Positions 1-9,814 are shown, counted from the stretch's first letter. The stretch is 64,000 nt of DNA from Planctomycetota bacterium (GCA_027622275.1 JAQBZB010000009.1:1-64000); one strand, 5' to 3'. Notes: generated from the sequence alone by a model not told the origin. Program-made: numbers and translations.

Positions 1-58
1 AAGCCACCACTACGGGATCTTATCGAGACACAGTTTCTAAGTGGCCTGCGGACTCTGA

Positions 59-412
59 TCACTCTTCTCGCGGGGGCGGTTCGTGGCCGAATTTGGCTTC
101 GTAAAGTTTGACAAACTTGTCGGCCCGCGACGGGTCGCAGACGAAGCACTGGGATTCGGCGCGGTTGTGATCTTCGCACCAATCCCCCTTGGCCTTGAAC
201 GCGTCGGCGGCCTTCGAGCTGCACATGCTGCATTGCTCTTCCGGGATGCCGTGTTCCGCACACCACCAGTCTCCGTGATCGTGCTCGTCGCCCTCCGCGG
301 CAACTTGCTTCGCTCCGCTGTCATTGGCCTGGTGGCCGCAGCCGACGGCGATTACCGCAACAGCCAACAGCGCACCAAACATCGCACTTCGCTTAAGTAG
401 CACAATACTCAT
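59..412 (-). CDS. Small lipoprotein with two WC-x-(E/D)-H-x3-E-x2-C-x2-C motifs; putative metal-binding
   Basis: Lipobox-like N-terminus (AVIAVGCG); motifs WCAEHGIPEEQCSMC and WCEDHNRAESQCFVC; lies downstream of the RND gene on the same strand. Confidence 0.75.
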   Translation of the reverse strand: MSIVLLKRSAMFGALLAVAVIAVGCGHQANDSGAKQVAAEGDEHDHGDWWCAEHGIPEEQCSMCSSKAADAFKAKGDWCEDHNRAESQCFVCDPSRADKFVKLYEAKFGHEPPPREE

Positions 413-524
413 CCTTCACTCCTTTTTTGAGAACGATTTTCGGAACAGAAGACAACCGAGGAAACAGAGCCTCTGTTTCCTTGGTTTTCTCCTGTTCAGA
501 TGAGTTGCAATCCTGCTCCATGAG

Positions 525-3500
525 TCATTCCCTTCCAGCTTCAGATGCTGCCATCTCCTGGCTCTCCACATCCAACTCTTGTCTCTCGACTCTTCGGCCG
601 ACGGGTCCAGCGAAGACCATGTACAGCACGCGCAGCACAAGTAGCGACATCACGGTCGAGCTGATGACGCCGCCAATGACGACCGTTGCCAACGGTCGTT
701 GAACTTCCGCGCCCATGCCGGTGTTGAGTGCCATGGGGACAAAGCCGAGGGCCGCGACCAGAGTCGTCATCAGCACGGGGCGCAAGCGCGTCATGGCCGC
801 CGTCTCGACCGCTTCCTCCAGTCCCATACCGTGTCGGCGCAGACGTCGAATGGTGGATACGAGTAGCATGTCGTCGAGCACAGCGACCCCGGACAAGGCG
901 ATAAAACCGATCGCAGCCGAGATCGAAAACGGCATGTCGCGAATCCACAGAGCAATGATCCCGCCTGTCCACGCAAAGGGTACGCCGGTGAAAACGCGAA
1001 TCGCGTCGATGATGTTGCGGTAGGTCAGAAACAGCAGCCCGAAAATCAACACGATGGCCAACGGCACGACGACCATCAGCCGCCGCTGGGCGCTGAGCAA
1101 GTTTTCAAACTGACCGCCCCATTCGATGTGGTAGCGGCCAGGCGGTAGTTTTACCTCCTCGTCGATCCGCCGTTGTGCTTCTGCCACGAAGCTGCCCATG
1201 TCCCGGCCGCGAATGTTTGTCGAAACGGTAATCCGCCGATAGCCCCATTCGCGAGTGATCGTTGAGGGGCCTTCGACCACGTTGATGTCGGCCAGCCGCT
1301 GGAGCGGAATTCGCTCACCCGAAGCCGTGCTGATTTGAATCGCTCCGATGGCGGCCGGATCGCTACGATACTGTTCCGGCAATCGGACCACCAGCGGAAA
1401 GCGAAGTTGGCCCTCGTAAACTTCTCCGAGCTTGAAGCTGCCGAGTGACTCGACCAGATCGAGCACTTGTTTGGCCGAGACGCCGTAGCGGGCGATCTCG
1501 TCTTGCCGGACTTTGATTTGCAACACGGGCTGGCCCGTGATCTGTTCGACGGCCACATCGGCGTTGCCGTCGATCGAGCGCAGCACCTGTTCGATGTCTT
1601 CCGCCGTCTCGACCAACGTATCGAAGTCGTCGCCGAAGAGTTTCACGGCGACGTCCGAACGGATGCCGCTGATCATCTCGTTCACTCGCATTTCGATCGG
1701 CTGGGTCATGGCAATGCGTTGGCCGGGCATCTCGCGCAGTGACTGCTGGATCAGCGAGGTCAGTTCGTCCTGTGTTTTGGCACGCGTCCATTGATCGCGG
1801 GGTTTGAGCGTAATAAACACATCCGTCAGCTCGATGCCCATCGGGTCGGTGGCGACTTCGGCACTGCCGATGCGGCTCCAGACGTGTTCGACTTCGTGCG
1901 GGAATTCCTTCAGGATCGCCTGTTCCATGTGCGTGTTGTAGCGGATCGATTCGTCGAGATCGGTGCCCGCCAAACGGACCACGTTGATGGCGACGGCACC
2001 TTCCGACAGCTTCGGGACAAACTCGCTGCCCAAGTTCGGCGCGATCAAGCCAAACGCGACCACCAGTACGCAAAGCGCAAACCCAATGACGACAAACTTC
2101 TGGTGCATGGTGAAATGAAGCACCGGCCGATAAGCCCGCTTGATCCAGCGAATCAGAAACGGCTCACGTTCCTCAATCTGTTTGGGCAGCATCAAGCTGG
2201 CCAGCACCGGCATGAGCGTCAGCGAGAGGATCATCGAACCGGCGAGAGCGAAAATCACGGTCAGCGCCATCGGCCGGAACAGTTTGCCTTCGACACCTTC
2301 GAGCGTGAGGATCGGCAGGTAGACGATCATGATGATCATTTCGCCGAACATCGTCGGTTTGCGGACTTCGATGGCCGCCTCGCGAATTGTCGAGAGTCGA
2401 GAGTCGAGGGTCGAGGGTCGAGAGCCAAGCGAGAGCCGAGAGTCCAGAGTCGAGAGTCCAGAGCCAGAACCGGACGCGTAATTCTGGCTCTCCACTCTCG
2501 ACTCTGGACTCTGGACTCTGGACTCTGGACTTTCCGCTAATCTCCGGACGCAATTTTCGATCATCACCACCGAGCTATCCACGACCAGCCCGAAATCGAT
2601 CGAACCGAGACTCAATAGGCTGGCGGCGACGCCGAACTGCAACATTCCGGAGAATGCGCAGAGCATGGAAAGCGGAATTGCCAACGCGACAATCAGGCCG
2701 GCTCGCAGATTCCCCAGGAACATGAACAGCACCGCGACGACCAGCAGCCCGCCCTCGAACAGATTCTGCTCGACCGTGCCGATGACATGATCGACCAGTT
2801 CCGTACGATCGTAAACGGTCTCGACTTCAACTCCCGGCGGCAACGACGATTTGACTTCGTCCATCTTCGCCTTGAGCAGATTCGTCACTTCGTGGCTGTT
2901 TTCGCCCATGAGCATGAAACCGAGACCGTAGACAACTTCGCCTTTGCCGTCCGCCGTAACAGCACCCCTGCGAATCTCGTTGCCGATCTGGACGTCCGCC
3001 ACATCGCGGACTCTGATCGGAACGCCATCCTTCGCTTTGATGACGATGTTTCCGATCTGCTGCGTGTTAACCGTCCGGCCAATTCCGTGGACGAGCAGCA
3101 TTTCCGCGTTGCGGGTGATGTTGCCGCCGCCGACGTTGCGATTGTTTTCTTTGACGGCTGTGACGACCTCATCGAATGTCAATCCATGTTTGATGACTCG
3201 ATTGGGGTCGATGCGAACTTGATATTGCTTTTCGTAGCCGCCCCAACTGTTCACTTCCGCGGAACCGGCAACGGTCCGCATCTGAGGGCGAATGATCCAA
3301 TCGTGGATGGTCCGCAGTTCGGTCAGCTTCTCGACGCGCCGTGCCTTGGGAAGCGACGTGATATCGACGCCTTCGGCCCGCACGACGTAGTGAAAGACTT
3401 CGCCCAGCCCGGTCGAAACGGGGCCCATCTTCGGCCGCTCGATGCCTTCCGGCAGTTCGACGGTCGCCAGCCGCTCACCGATCAGTTGCCGCGCGAAATA

Positions 3501-3809
3501 GATGTCGGTGCCGTCCTCGAAGGTGACGACGACTTGCGACATCCCAAACTTCGAGATCGACCGCAGTTTCTCCAAATCGGGCAACCCACTGATAACCTGC
3601 TCGATCGGAAACGTGATCTGCTGTTCAACTTCCTCGGGCGACAGCGCGGGTGCGGTCGTGTTGACCTGCACCATCACCGGCGTCGTGTCAGGGAAGGCGT
3701 CGATGTCGATGTATTGCAGCGACCAGGCACCTGCCGCAATCACCACGCCGACCGCCACGAGCACGACAGCTCGGTTCCGCAGCGAGACGTCGATGATCCA
3801 GTTCAGCAT
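525..3809 (-). CDS. CusA/CzcA-family heavy-metal efflux RND transporter (RND1)
   Basis: Full-length ORF starting MLNWIIDVSLRNRAVVLVAVGVV; AFPDTTPVMVQV, GLGEVFHYVV and VYLPILTLEGVEGKLFRPMALT motifs; carries an in-frame SRVES/STLDSR repeat insertion. Confidence 0.95.
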   Translation of the reverse strand: MLNWIIDVSLRNRAVVLVAVGVVIAAGAWSLQYIDIDAFPDTTPVMVQVNTTAPALSPEEVEQQITFPIEQVISGLPDLEKLRSISKFGMSQVVVTFEDGTDIYFARQLIGERLATVELPEGIERPKMGPVSTGLGEVFHYVVRAEGVDITSLPKARRVEKLTELRTIHDWIIRPQMRTVAGSAEVNSWGGYEKQYQVRIDPNRVIKHGLTFDEVVTAVKENNRNVGGGNITRNAEMLLVHGIGRTVNTQQIGNIVIKAKDGVPIRVRDVADVQIGNEIRRGAVTADGKGEVVYGLGFMLMGENSHEVTNLLKAKMDEVKSSLPPGVEVETVYDRTELVDHVIGTVEQNLFEGGLLVVAVLFMFLGNLRAGLIVALAIPLSMLCAFSGMLQFGVAASLLSLGSIDFGLVVDSSVVMIENCVRRLAESPESRVQSPESRVESQNYASGSGSGLSTLDSRLSLGSRPSTLDSRLSTIREAAIEVRKPTMFGEMIIMIVYLPILTLEGVEGKLFRPMALTVIFALAGSMILSLTLMPVLASLMLPKQIEEREPFLIRWIKRAYRPVLHFTMHQKFVVIGFALCVLVVAFGLIAPNLGSEFVPKLSEGAVAINVVRLAGTDLDESIRYNTHMEQAILKEFPHEVEHVWSRIGSAEVATDPMGIELTDVFITLKPRDQWTRAKTQDELTSLIQQSLREMPGQRIAMTQPIEMRVNEMISGIRSDVAVKLFGDDFDTLVETAEDIEQVLRSIDGNADVAVEQITGQPVLQIKVRQDEIARYGVSAKQVLDLVESLGSFKLGEVYEGQLRFPLVVRLPEQYRSDPAAIGAIQISTASGERIPLQRLADINVVEGPSTITREWGYRRITVSTNIRGRDMGSFVAEAQRRIDEEVKLPPGRYHIEWGGQFENLLSAQRRLMVVVPLAIVLIFGLLFLTYRNIIDAIRVFTGVPFAWTGGIIALWIRDMPFSISAAIGFIALSGVAVLDDMLLVSTIRRLRRHGMGLEEAVETAAMTRLRPVLMTTLVAALGFVPMALNTGMGAEVQRPLATVVIGGVISSTVMSLLVLRVLYMVFAGPVGRRVERQELDVESQEMAASEAGRE
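2395..2533. repeat. In-frame GAGTCGAGAGTCCAGAG hairpin repeat inside RND1
   Basis: Stem arms 2446-2469 and 2482-2505 (AGAGTCGAGAGTCCAGAGCCAGAA / TTCTGGCTCTCCACTCTCGACTCT); encodes ESPESRVQSPESRVESQ...STLDSRLS. Confidence 0.85.
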
Positions 3810-3811
3810 GG

Positions 3812-3892
3812 GATAGTCCAGAGTGGAGGGGCGAGAGTCAAGAGCCAGAGGGAGGTCCAGAGTCCAGAGTCGAGGGGCGAGAGCCGGAAGAC
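3812..3892. repeat. Repeat flank, 3' side of four-helix-bundle gene 1
   Basis: AGTCCAGAGTGGAGGGGCGAGAGTCAAGAGCCAGAGGGAGGTCCAGAGTCCAGAGTCGAGGGGCGAGAGCCGGAAG; inverted relative to the 4253-4341 copy. Confidence 0.8.
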
Positions 3893-4248
3893 GACGATCG
3901 GAGCAGCGAATTTCTGAGACCGCTGAGCATGCGCGCTAGTTCTTCGGCGCGTTGATAGAGGGCATCGCGAGTTTCCTGTTCGAGCAGCGACTGGTGAAGC
4001 GCGACCTGCGACTGCGATACGACTTCCATTAACGAGCCGTAGGCGATTTCGAGAAAGTGAGCGAAGTCCTTGTCTGAACCACGCCCACTTCCTTCCGCGA
4101 TATTCGACGAGATCGAGACGGCCGCCCGCCGCATCTGACTCGTCAATCCAAACCGCTCATCACGTGGAAACGCTTTCGTAACTACATACACACGATCCGC
4201 GAACGCCACGCTCTTCTCCCAGACATCCAACTTCTCAAATCGAAACAT
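3838..4248 (-). CDS. Four-helix-bundle protein, S23/23S rRNA intervening-sequence-protein type (copy 1)
   Basis: [21 protein letters not shown]...[44 protein letters not shown] is the hallmark of this family; start chosen at the internal Met of ORF 3838..4371. Confidence 0.9.
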   Translation of the reverse strand: MFRFEKLDVWEKSVAFADRVYVVTKAFPRDERFGLTSQMRRAAVSISSNIAEGSGRGSDKDFAHFLEIAYGSLMEVVSQSQVALHQSLLEQETRDALYQRAEELARMLSGLRNSLLRSSSSGSRPSTLDSGPPSGS

Positions 4249-4252
4249 GCTC

Positions 4253-4341
4253 GCTCCTCTCCGGCTCTTGACACTTGTCTCTCGACTCTCGACCCTTCGC
4301 CTTCTTCTGGCTCTCGCCTCTGGACTCTTGACTCTCCACAG
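4253..4341. repeat. Repeat flank, 5' side of four-helix-bundle gene 1
   Basis: CTCTCCGGCTCTTGACACTTGTCTCTCGACTCTCGACCCTTCGCC...TTCTGGCTCTCGCCTCTGGACTCTTGACTCTCC. Confidence 0.8.
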
Positions 4342-4367
4342 CCGACCGGCTGCTAGTGCTCGCACAG

Positions 4368-5972
4368 TCACCCGGCGCCGAGATTGCCTTTGAGCAACTC
4401 GGCCCGCAGGACACCACTTCCCTTAGTCACGACTATCTCGTCAGGCAGCAGTCCCGCGATCACTTCCGTGTAGTCTCCATTCGTCACGCCAGGCCGGACC
4501 ATGCGAGTGTGGAATACCTTGTACGAGTCCTTGGCCAAGAAGTTCCTGTCACGGACAAACGCCACAAAGCAGCAGCCCTCCCAGTGAATCGCGTCGTTGG
4601 GCGCGACGATCGCTTGGTCTTCGTCGCGGAGCACGATCTGGCCGGCACCGAAGCTTTCGTCGCGCAAATCACCATCGTCATTGGGAAGTTCCGCGCGCAC
4701 CTTGACGGTGCGGGTTTCGGAATCAATGTGTGAGCTGATCCACGTGATCTGGCCAGTGTGTTCACGAGTTCCACCGTCTGGGCGAAACGCGACCTGTTGT
4801 CCGGCCTTGACGTACTGGGCGTCTTCCAAAGCCACGTTCAGCATCAGCCACATGCGGCGATTGTCCACGATGGTGAACAAGGTCTTCATCGTGTCGACGG
4901 CTTCGCCCGCGACGACATCGCGAGTGGTAACAACGCCGTCACGCGGCGCGAGAATGGGAATGAGATTCGCCGTCGTTGGTTGTCTGTCGAGCCGTAGCAA
5001 TTCGGCGGATGGCAATCCAAGTGAGTGAAGTTGCGTCGCGATTTCGTTTCCGCTTTTGCCTCGCAGTTCGTCCAGGGTGATCGGCAAGCCGAGGTTCGCC
5101 AGGGTCTGCACCGCTTTGCGAACCGCCGCTTCGGCTTCCGCGCGTGCCGCTTCGGCTTCCTGCAATCGCCGCCCCGCCACGACATCGCCCAAGCCCGCCA
5201 ACCGCTCAACGGTTTGGTCTTGCAGATTGAGCTGGGCGGCAGCCTGTAGCAGTTCCGCTTTGGCCTGCCCGACAACCGCGGCATCGACTAAGGCCAATAG
5301 ATCACCTTCGCGAACCGGATCGCCGACATTTCTTTCGACTCGCCACACCGTGCCCGCGGCTCGGGACGCCAGGCGAGTGACCAGCGTTGGGTCGTAACGA
5401 ATCTCGCCAGTCGTCGCAACCGTCTCGATGATCCGTCCGCGATCCACCAGGGCGATGTCGATGCCGGCCTTGTCGGCAGCTTCGCCAGAAGTGAATTGGA
5501 TGCGGCGTAGGTGGAGCTTGCACGATGGATCGTTCTTCGGCCTCTCCCTGGTCGCCAGTGCCCGCCGCGCCCGGTCGAGATCTTGCTGCGAAATGACCGG
5601 AGTTTCCTTGAATTGCCCAAGTTCGGGATGTTCGAGTACGCATTCGGCCACGCCGTGTTCTTGACACCAGCCGCGCAGCGTTCCCTTGGGCATTAGCTCA
5701 GCGTTGCAAGAGATGCAATCTGCTTCCGGAACGCCATGCTCCTCACACCACGCGACACCTTCGACCTCGTAGCGGGAAGTCAATGCGGAGAATTTTGGCA
5801 CCGTCCAACCCGAGTGATGCCCCCAGTATCCGATTGCACTCAACAGGAGCAGCACGGCGATGGTGGGTGTGGCTCCGAGAATCCAACGCCCAGTTCCCTG
5901 CCAGGAATGGGGCTTCTGGCCCGATGCGGTCGCTTCTTCAATCGGTTGTCGGTGACTGTCTGCTGGGCTCAT
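4368..5972 (-). CDS. RND periplasmic adaptor (HlyD/CusB-like) with N-terminal WCxEH...C motifs
   Basis: [26 protein letters not shown] lipoyl-like region, membrane-anchor N-terminus, [15 protein letters not shown] and [10 protein letters not shown] motifs. Confidence 0.92.
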   Translation of the reverse strand: MSPADSHRQPIEEATASGQKPHSWQGTGRWILGATPTIAVLLLLSAIGYWGHHSGWTVPKFSALTSRYEVEGVAWCEEHGVPEADCISCNAELMPKGTLRGWCQEHGVAECVLEHPELGQFKETPVISQQDLDRARRALATRERPKNDPSCKLHLRRIQFTSGEAADKAGIDIALVDRGRIIETVATTGEIRYDPTLVTRLASRAAGTVWRVERNVGDPVREGDLLALVDAAVVGQAKAELLQAAAQLNLQDQTVERLAGLGDVVAGRRLQEAEAARAEAEAAVRKAVQTLANLGLPITLDELRGKSGNEIATQLHSLGLPSAELLRLDRQPTTANLIPILAPRDGVVTTRDVVAGEAVDTMKTLFTIVDNRRMWLMLNVALEDAQYVKAGQQVAFRPDGGTREHTGQITWISSHIDSETRTVKVRAELPNDDGDLRDESFGAGQIVLRDEDQAIVAPNDAIHWEGCCFVAFVRDRNFLAKDSYKVFHTRMVRPGVTNGDYTEVIAGLLPDEIVVTKGSGVLRAELLKGNLGAG

Positions 5973-6085
5973 GGCAAAGACTCAACGGGGGAGCGGGCAC
6001 AAAGAAACAAACATCTGCAACAGGAAACGCATACCGATCGGCAGCGATCTACGTAGCGGTTGCGGCCAGCGTGTCCGCGAAGAGA

Positions 6086-6514
6086 TTACAGCAGGTAAGA
6101 ATTCACCAGCGTGCAGATGTCGCGCCCGGATACGAGCGGCGGGAAGTGAGAGCCGCCACGCAGCGCTGGATTGCCGCTGCTTGTGCCGGCAAGCTGCCTT
6201 GCGACGGTACCGTTCATCACCACCGCGAAGAACCCGCGATTCACATCGAGATCAGGACACTTTGCTCCATCACTCAGTACGGCCCCGTTGCAGAAGCAGT
6301 CAGCTTCTTTGGAGCTGCCGCCATCGTGGTCACAGGGAAGCTGGCCGTCTGGCTTGCAATCGCAGTCAGCATCGTTTCCGCAAGCTGGGCTGTCAGAATC
6401 CGCGTACGCTTGATTCCAGCACATCCCGCAGCATTCCGCACATTGCAGCGGACATCCCAGCACGAGTGCTGTCATGACAAACGAAATGCAACGACGTGTG
6501 ATCATCTCAAACAT
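6086..6514 (-). CDS. Small exported Cys-rich protein
   Basis: MFEMITRRCISFVMTALVLGCPLQCAECCGMCW signal-like N-terminus, then many Cys; upstream of the adaptor on the same strand; start uncertain (6514 or 6544). Confidence 0.6.
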   Translation of the reverse strand: MFEMITRRCISFVMTALVLGCPLQCAECCGMCWNQAYADSDSPACGNDADCDCKPDGQLPCDHDGGSSKEADCFCNGAVLSDGAKCPDLDVNRGFFAVVMNGTVARQLAGTSSGNPALRGGSHFPPLVSGRDICTLVNSYLL

Positions 6515-6641
6515 AAACTCCCAAGCGACTTTCAACAGTTCCATCGTAAGTCGACGCGGGACAGCGGTCAATGACAACCTAATCTGCCCCAGCTTCATTT
6601 CGTCCTCCGAAGCGCTGGAATCGCAAGCAGCGCGCCGTGAT

Positions 6642-7352
6642 CTATCCGCGGGCCGCGAATCGCTGATTGGCTTCGTTCCAGTCGATGTGGTCGATGAACT
6701 TCTCGACATACTCGGCCTTGCGGTTTTGGTAGTCGATGTAGAAGGCATGTTCGTAGGTGTCGATCACGACCAGCGGAATCGCCATCCACAGGACGCCCAT
6801 CGCGTGCTCGTCGCTGACGACATTGTACAGCTTGTCATTGACCGGATGCTTGACGAGCATCGCCCAGCCGGCGGCGTCTTTGGCGGATGCGATGAAGTCA
6901 CCGGCCCACTTGTCGATCGAGCCGAATCGCTGCTCGATGGCGGAGCGGAGTTCGGCCGTTGGATCGGGCGCTTTGGCGGCCATGCCGTCGAAATACATTT
7001 CGTGCAAGACGACGCTGTTCCCTTTGCTATTGACGGCTCGCTTGAGCGCTCCATAGGCCGCCGGGTCAAGCGGTTGGCCGGCCTTCACCGACTCTTCAAT
7101 CTTGGCATCGGCCGCGGCGTAGCCCTTGAGCGCGCCGCCGTAGTGAGCCGTGTGGTGCGGGGCGATCTGTTCGGCACTCAAGAATCCTGGAATCGACGTC
7201 AGACGCAACGGCTTGGGCACTCCAGTCACCAACCCACTCTTGGAAAACAGGCCATCCAGATCTTCACCCTCGGCCAGTCCGGACACAAGCAGCGATCCAG
7301 CGGCGGCACCCGATGAAGCGAACAGAAAGTTGCGGCGCGAAACATCGTTCAT
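6642..7352 (-). CDS. Fe/Mn superoxide dismutase with twin-Arg-like signal
   Basis: MNDVSRRNFLFASSGAAAGSLLVSG leader; DEHAMGVLWMAIPLVVIDTYEHAFYIDYQNRKAEYVEKFIDHIDW SOD C-terminal signature. Confidence 0.93.
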   Translation of the reverse strand: MNDVSRRNFLFASSGAAAGSLLVSGLAEGEDLDGLFSKSGLVTGVPKPLRLTSIPGFLSAEQIAPHHTAHYGGALKGYAAADAKIEESVKAGQPLDPAAYGALKRAVNSKGNSVVLHEMYFDGMAAKAPDPTAELRSAIEQRFGSIDKWAGDFIASAKDAAGWAMLVKHPVNDKLYNVVSDEHAMGVLWMAIPLVVIDTYEHAFYIDYQNRKAEYVEKFIDHIDWNEANQRFAARG

Positions 7353-7387
7353 GACGGTTGTTCTTTCAAAGTGGTTGGTCTTCGGTT

Positions 7388-8392
7388 TCACGGCAAGAAT
7401 GCAACACGTTTGGGAGCCGCTCCGACCTTGATCTTCGCGAGCAATTTCAGCTTCCCGAGGCCGGACACTTCCGCCACACCCAGCGAGCCGTCGCCAATGT
7501 TGCTGATCAGAACTTGCACGGGGCTGGTTCCTGGTATCCGTTCGATACAGCACGGCTTGGCAACGTCAGTCAATCGATCAATGTGCTCGCCGGTCGTGAC
7601 ATTGACGGAATCCACATAAGAACGGCCCTCGTTGGCCGCCAGCACAATGTCCTCGCCCACAAACTCGCAACCGTGGTATGTCACTTCCTGCGGCGCGGAA
7701 TTGTCCTTGGGAGTTGGCGGCTGGAACAGTCGAGTCACTTGGCCGGTGGCGGTATCCATCTCGAAGAAGCCGTCGACCCAGAAACTACCAAAGTACAGTT
7801 TCGACTCATCGGGCGACAGCGTCAGGCTGCGTGGGTTGACATTCGTTTGATAGAACTTGACCAGCTTCCGCGCGGCGGGGTCGATGATCGCGATGCCCGT
7901 GATTTTCTTGCAAGTCACGTAGGCGTTCTTGTGGAGCGGCCCGTACTTGACGACGTGCGGAGCCGAGCAGCCTTCAATGCGAAACTCCTCTTTCATTGTC
8001 GCGAAGTTGATTCCCACTACCGTGTCGCTGTGGAAGTTCGCGTCCATGATGTACTTGCCATCGGTTGTCAGGACGATGTGGTCATGGTGCATTTCGCCGA
8101 TCTTGACTTCGGCCAGCGGCGCGAACGTCTCGGTATCGAAGAATTTGACCTTGCCTTCCCCTTCGACACCGATGGCCACTCGTTTTCCGTCGGCGCTAAC
8201 GGCGACACCGTAGGGGTTGGCGCCCACTTTGAGCCGCTTGATCTCCTTCATCGCTTTGAGATCGACCAGCGACACCGTTTCGTCGCCGGTGTTGACGACG
8301 AACAATCGGCTGGGAACATCTTCGGCATTGGTTTGCAAGGCGAGACCACAAAGCATCGCCGAGACGAACGCAATCGACATTTTGGTACTCAT
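7388..8392 (-). CDS. Exported YVTN/NHL-like beta-propeller protein
   Basis: Signal peptide; repeated VVNTGDETVSLVDL, VAVSADGKRVAIG, LTLSPDESKLYFGSF blades. Confidence 0.8.
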   Translation of the reverse strand: MSTKMSIAFVSAMLCGLALQTNAEDVPSRLFVVNTGDETVSLVDLKAMKEIKRLKVGANPYGVAVSADGKRVAIGVEGEGKVKFFDTETFAPLAEVKIGEMHHDHIVLTTDGKYIMDANFHSDTVVGINFATMKEEFRIEGCSAPHVVKYGPLHKNAYVTCKKITGIAIIDPAARKLVKFYQTNVNPRSLTLSPDESKLYFGSFWVDGFFEMDTATGQVTRLFQPPTPKDNSAPQEVTYHGCEFVGEDIVLAANEGRSYVDSVNVTTGEHIDRLTDVAKPCCIERIPGTSPVQVLISNIGDGSLGVAEVSGLGKLKLLAKIKVGAAPKRVAFLP

Positions 8393-8425
8393 CGCTCTCT
8401 CCCTATTTGATGATGGTGCGATTGG

Positions 8426-9073
8426 TTACTTGTCAGCCGGTTGGACGTGGAAGTCGTCGAAGTTTGTCACGGCATCTGCCTTGGTCCACAGACCGACTTT
8501 ACCCGCTGCCGTGATCGTGTCGTCACGCGCGTCAAGCTTGTCTCCGTTGATCGAGCAAACGATCTTGTCCTTTCGCATCGTGACTTTGATCGTGTGCCAC
8601 GTCCCGGCCGGAGCCTTGGCGTCGGCGCTGGCCAGTTGCGTCCGCTTGCCGTCGATGACTTTGTAGATGCGAAAATTGTCTTCGAGCGGATTGTGGCGGC
8701 AGACGTAATAGTTGTTGGCGTCTTGATAGCGCCACACGGGTCCACCGCCCTGGTCGATCTTTCCCGCCACGGCTTTCAAGGACACGGTGATGTCCACGTC
8801 GCCGTAGTTTTCTTCGTCTAGAACACACAGGTTGAACAGCGGGTTCGGCCCAGCGTCCGAAACTTGCGCGAGCACATTCGGACCAGCCGGAGCCGATTCG
8901 TCGTGCTGAATTTTCCAGACGCTTCCCTCGCCTCTGCCGGTCTGCGCCCTGGACCAGCCTTGCGGCAGCTTGCCAACCGCGGCGTCCTCGAACGTCCACT
9001 TCTCATCAGCAACGGCTGCCGTCGCCATGAACAAGACACACGCGACCACAGCACAACAAGGAACAGGCTTCAT
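8426..9073 (-). CDS. Exported DUF1080/LamG-like protein
   Basis: Signal peptide; GGGPVWRYQDANNYYVCRHNPLEDNFRIYKV and GKVGLWTKADAVTNFDDFHV. Confidence 0.75.
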   Translation of the reverse strand: MKPVPCCAVVACVLFMATAAVADEKWTFEDAAVGKLPQGWSRAQTGRGEGSVWKIQHDESAPAGPNVLAQVSDAGPNPLFNLCVLDEENYGDVDITVSLKAVAGKIDQGGGPVWRYQDANNYYVCRHNPLEDNFRIYKVIDGKRTQLASADAKAPAGTWHTIKVTMRKDKIVCSINGDKLDARDDTITAAGKVGLWTKADAVTNFDDFHVQPADK

Positions 9074-9412
9074 GTCGACGACTCCTTTGGCAAAGGACCG
9101 AACCGTGAATCACTTCCGGTCAAACCAACGCTCCACTGTCTACGTAAATAGAGCAGCCGTCACGGCAATAGCAAGATGCACCAACAAATATGAACGGTTT
9201 GAATCTCGCACCAATTGTCAGAAACCGTTGACTGCACGATGATGCTGCGTTGGCAACACGATTGCCGCTCTTGGAATTGCACGTGCAGTAATGGGGTTTA
9301 TGGAAGACGCCGAAGTACCACGAACTGACGAAGGCAGTGAAGCCGTCCCCAGCGCCATCGTCGGCATGGAGGCTCATTTTGTGATCGGAGGTAGCGGTTA
9401 GCGAGTGTTCTA

Positions 9413-9802
9413 TCAGCGAGACGAATCTTCCCTTTCGGTCTGCGCGGGACGACTCGGCGATGCTGGCGGACTCGGTCCGAACCGGAACCAGAGCCCAATC
9501 GTGATCGAAGCCAACAGCACGCCGATGGCGAAAGTCGGCCAGAAAGATAACCCGGTACGGTTGGCTAACGCGAATGGGATGAAGAACGGCAGCCCTAGTG
9601 GGACGAGCACGAGCGTTTCTCGCGCGAGTTGCGCGATCGTCGTCATCTCGCCTTCCTTGGTCCACGTCATGATGAACGCCAAGATGCTGACGATCGGCAG
9701 CGTTAACAAGAGCGCTCCGAGCCGAGGTATTCGCCCCGACACCTCAGCGACGGCCACAATGACCGCCGCTGAGATGATGGCTTTGACAAGGGTCCAAATC
9801 AT
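9413..9802 (-). CDS. DUF3147-like small membrane protein
   Basis: MIWTLVKAIISAAVIVAVAEVSGRIPRLGALLLTLPIVSILAF; about four hydrophobic segments. Confidence 0.7.
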   Translation of the reverse strand: MIWTLVKAIISAAVIVAVAEVSGRIPRLGALLLTLPIVSILAFIMTWTKEGEMTTIAQLARETLVLVPLGLPFFIPFALANRTGLSFWPTFAIGVLLASITIGLWFRFGPSPPASPSRPAQTEREDSSR

Positions 9803-9814
9803 AGGTCGTAACTC

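Noticed and set aside
2395-2533. CRISPR-like array appearance of GAGTC units
   Set aside because: Units are about 7-15 nt, degenerate, without constant-length spacers, and the whole block is a dyad within an open reading frame.
1791-2540. Long plus-strand ORF (249 aa) opposite RND1
   Set aside because: Antisense to a clear CusA/CzcA gene; composition (HDRQ-rich) is a typical high-GC antisense frame.
2787-3917. 376-aa plus-strand ORF
   Set aside because: Antisense to RND1 throughout; no recognisable domain.
7358-8410. 350-aa plus-strand ORF
   Set aside because: Antisense to the YVTN-like gene, which has a signal peptide and clear repeats.
9120-9665. 181-aa minus-strand ORF upstream and overlapping DUF3147
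   Set aside because: Overlaps the better-supported membrane protein 9413-9802; no domain-like features.
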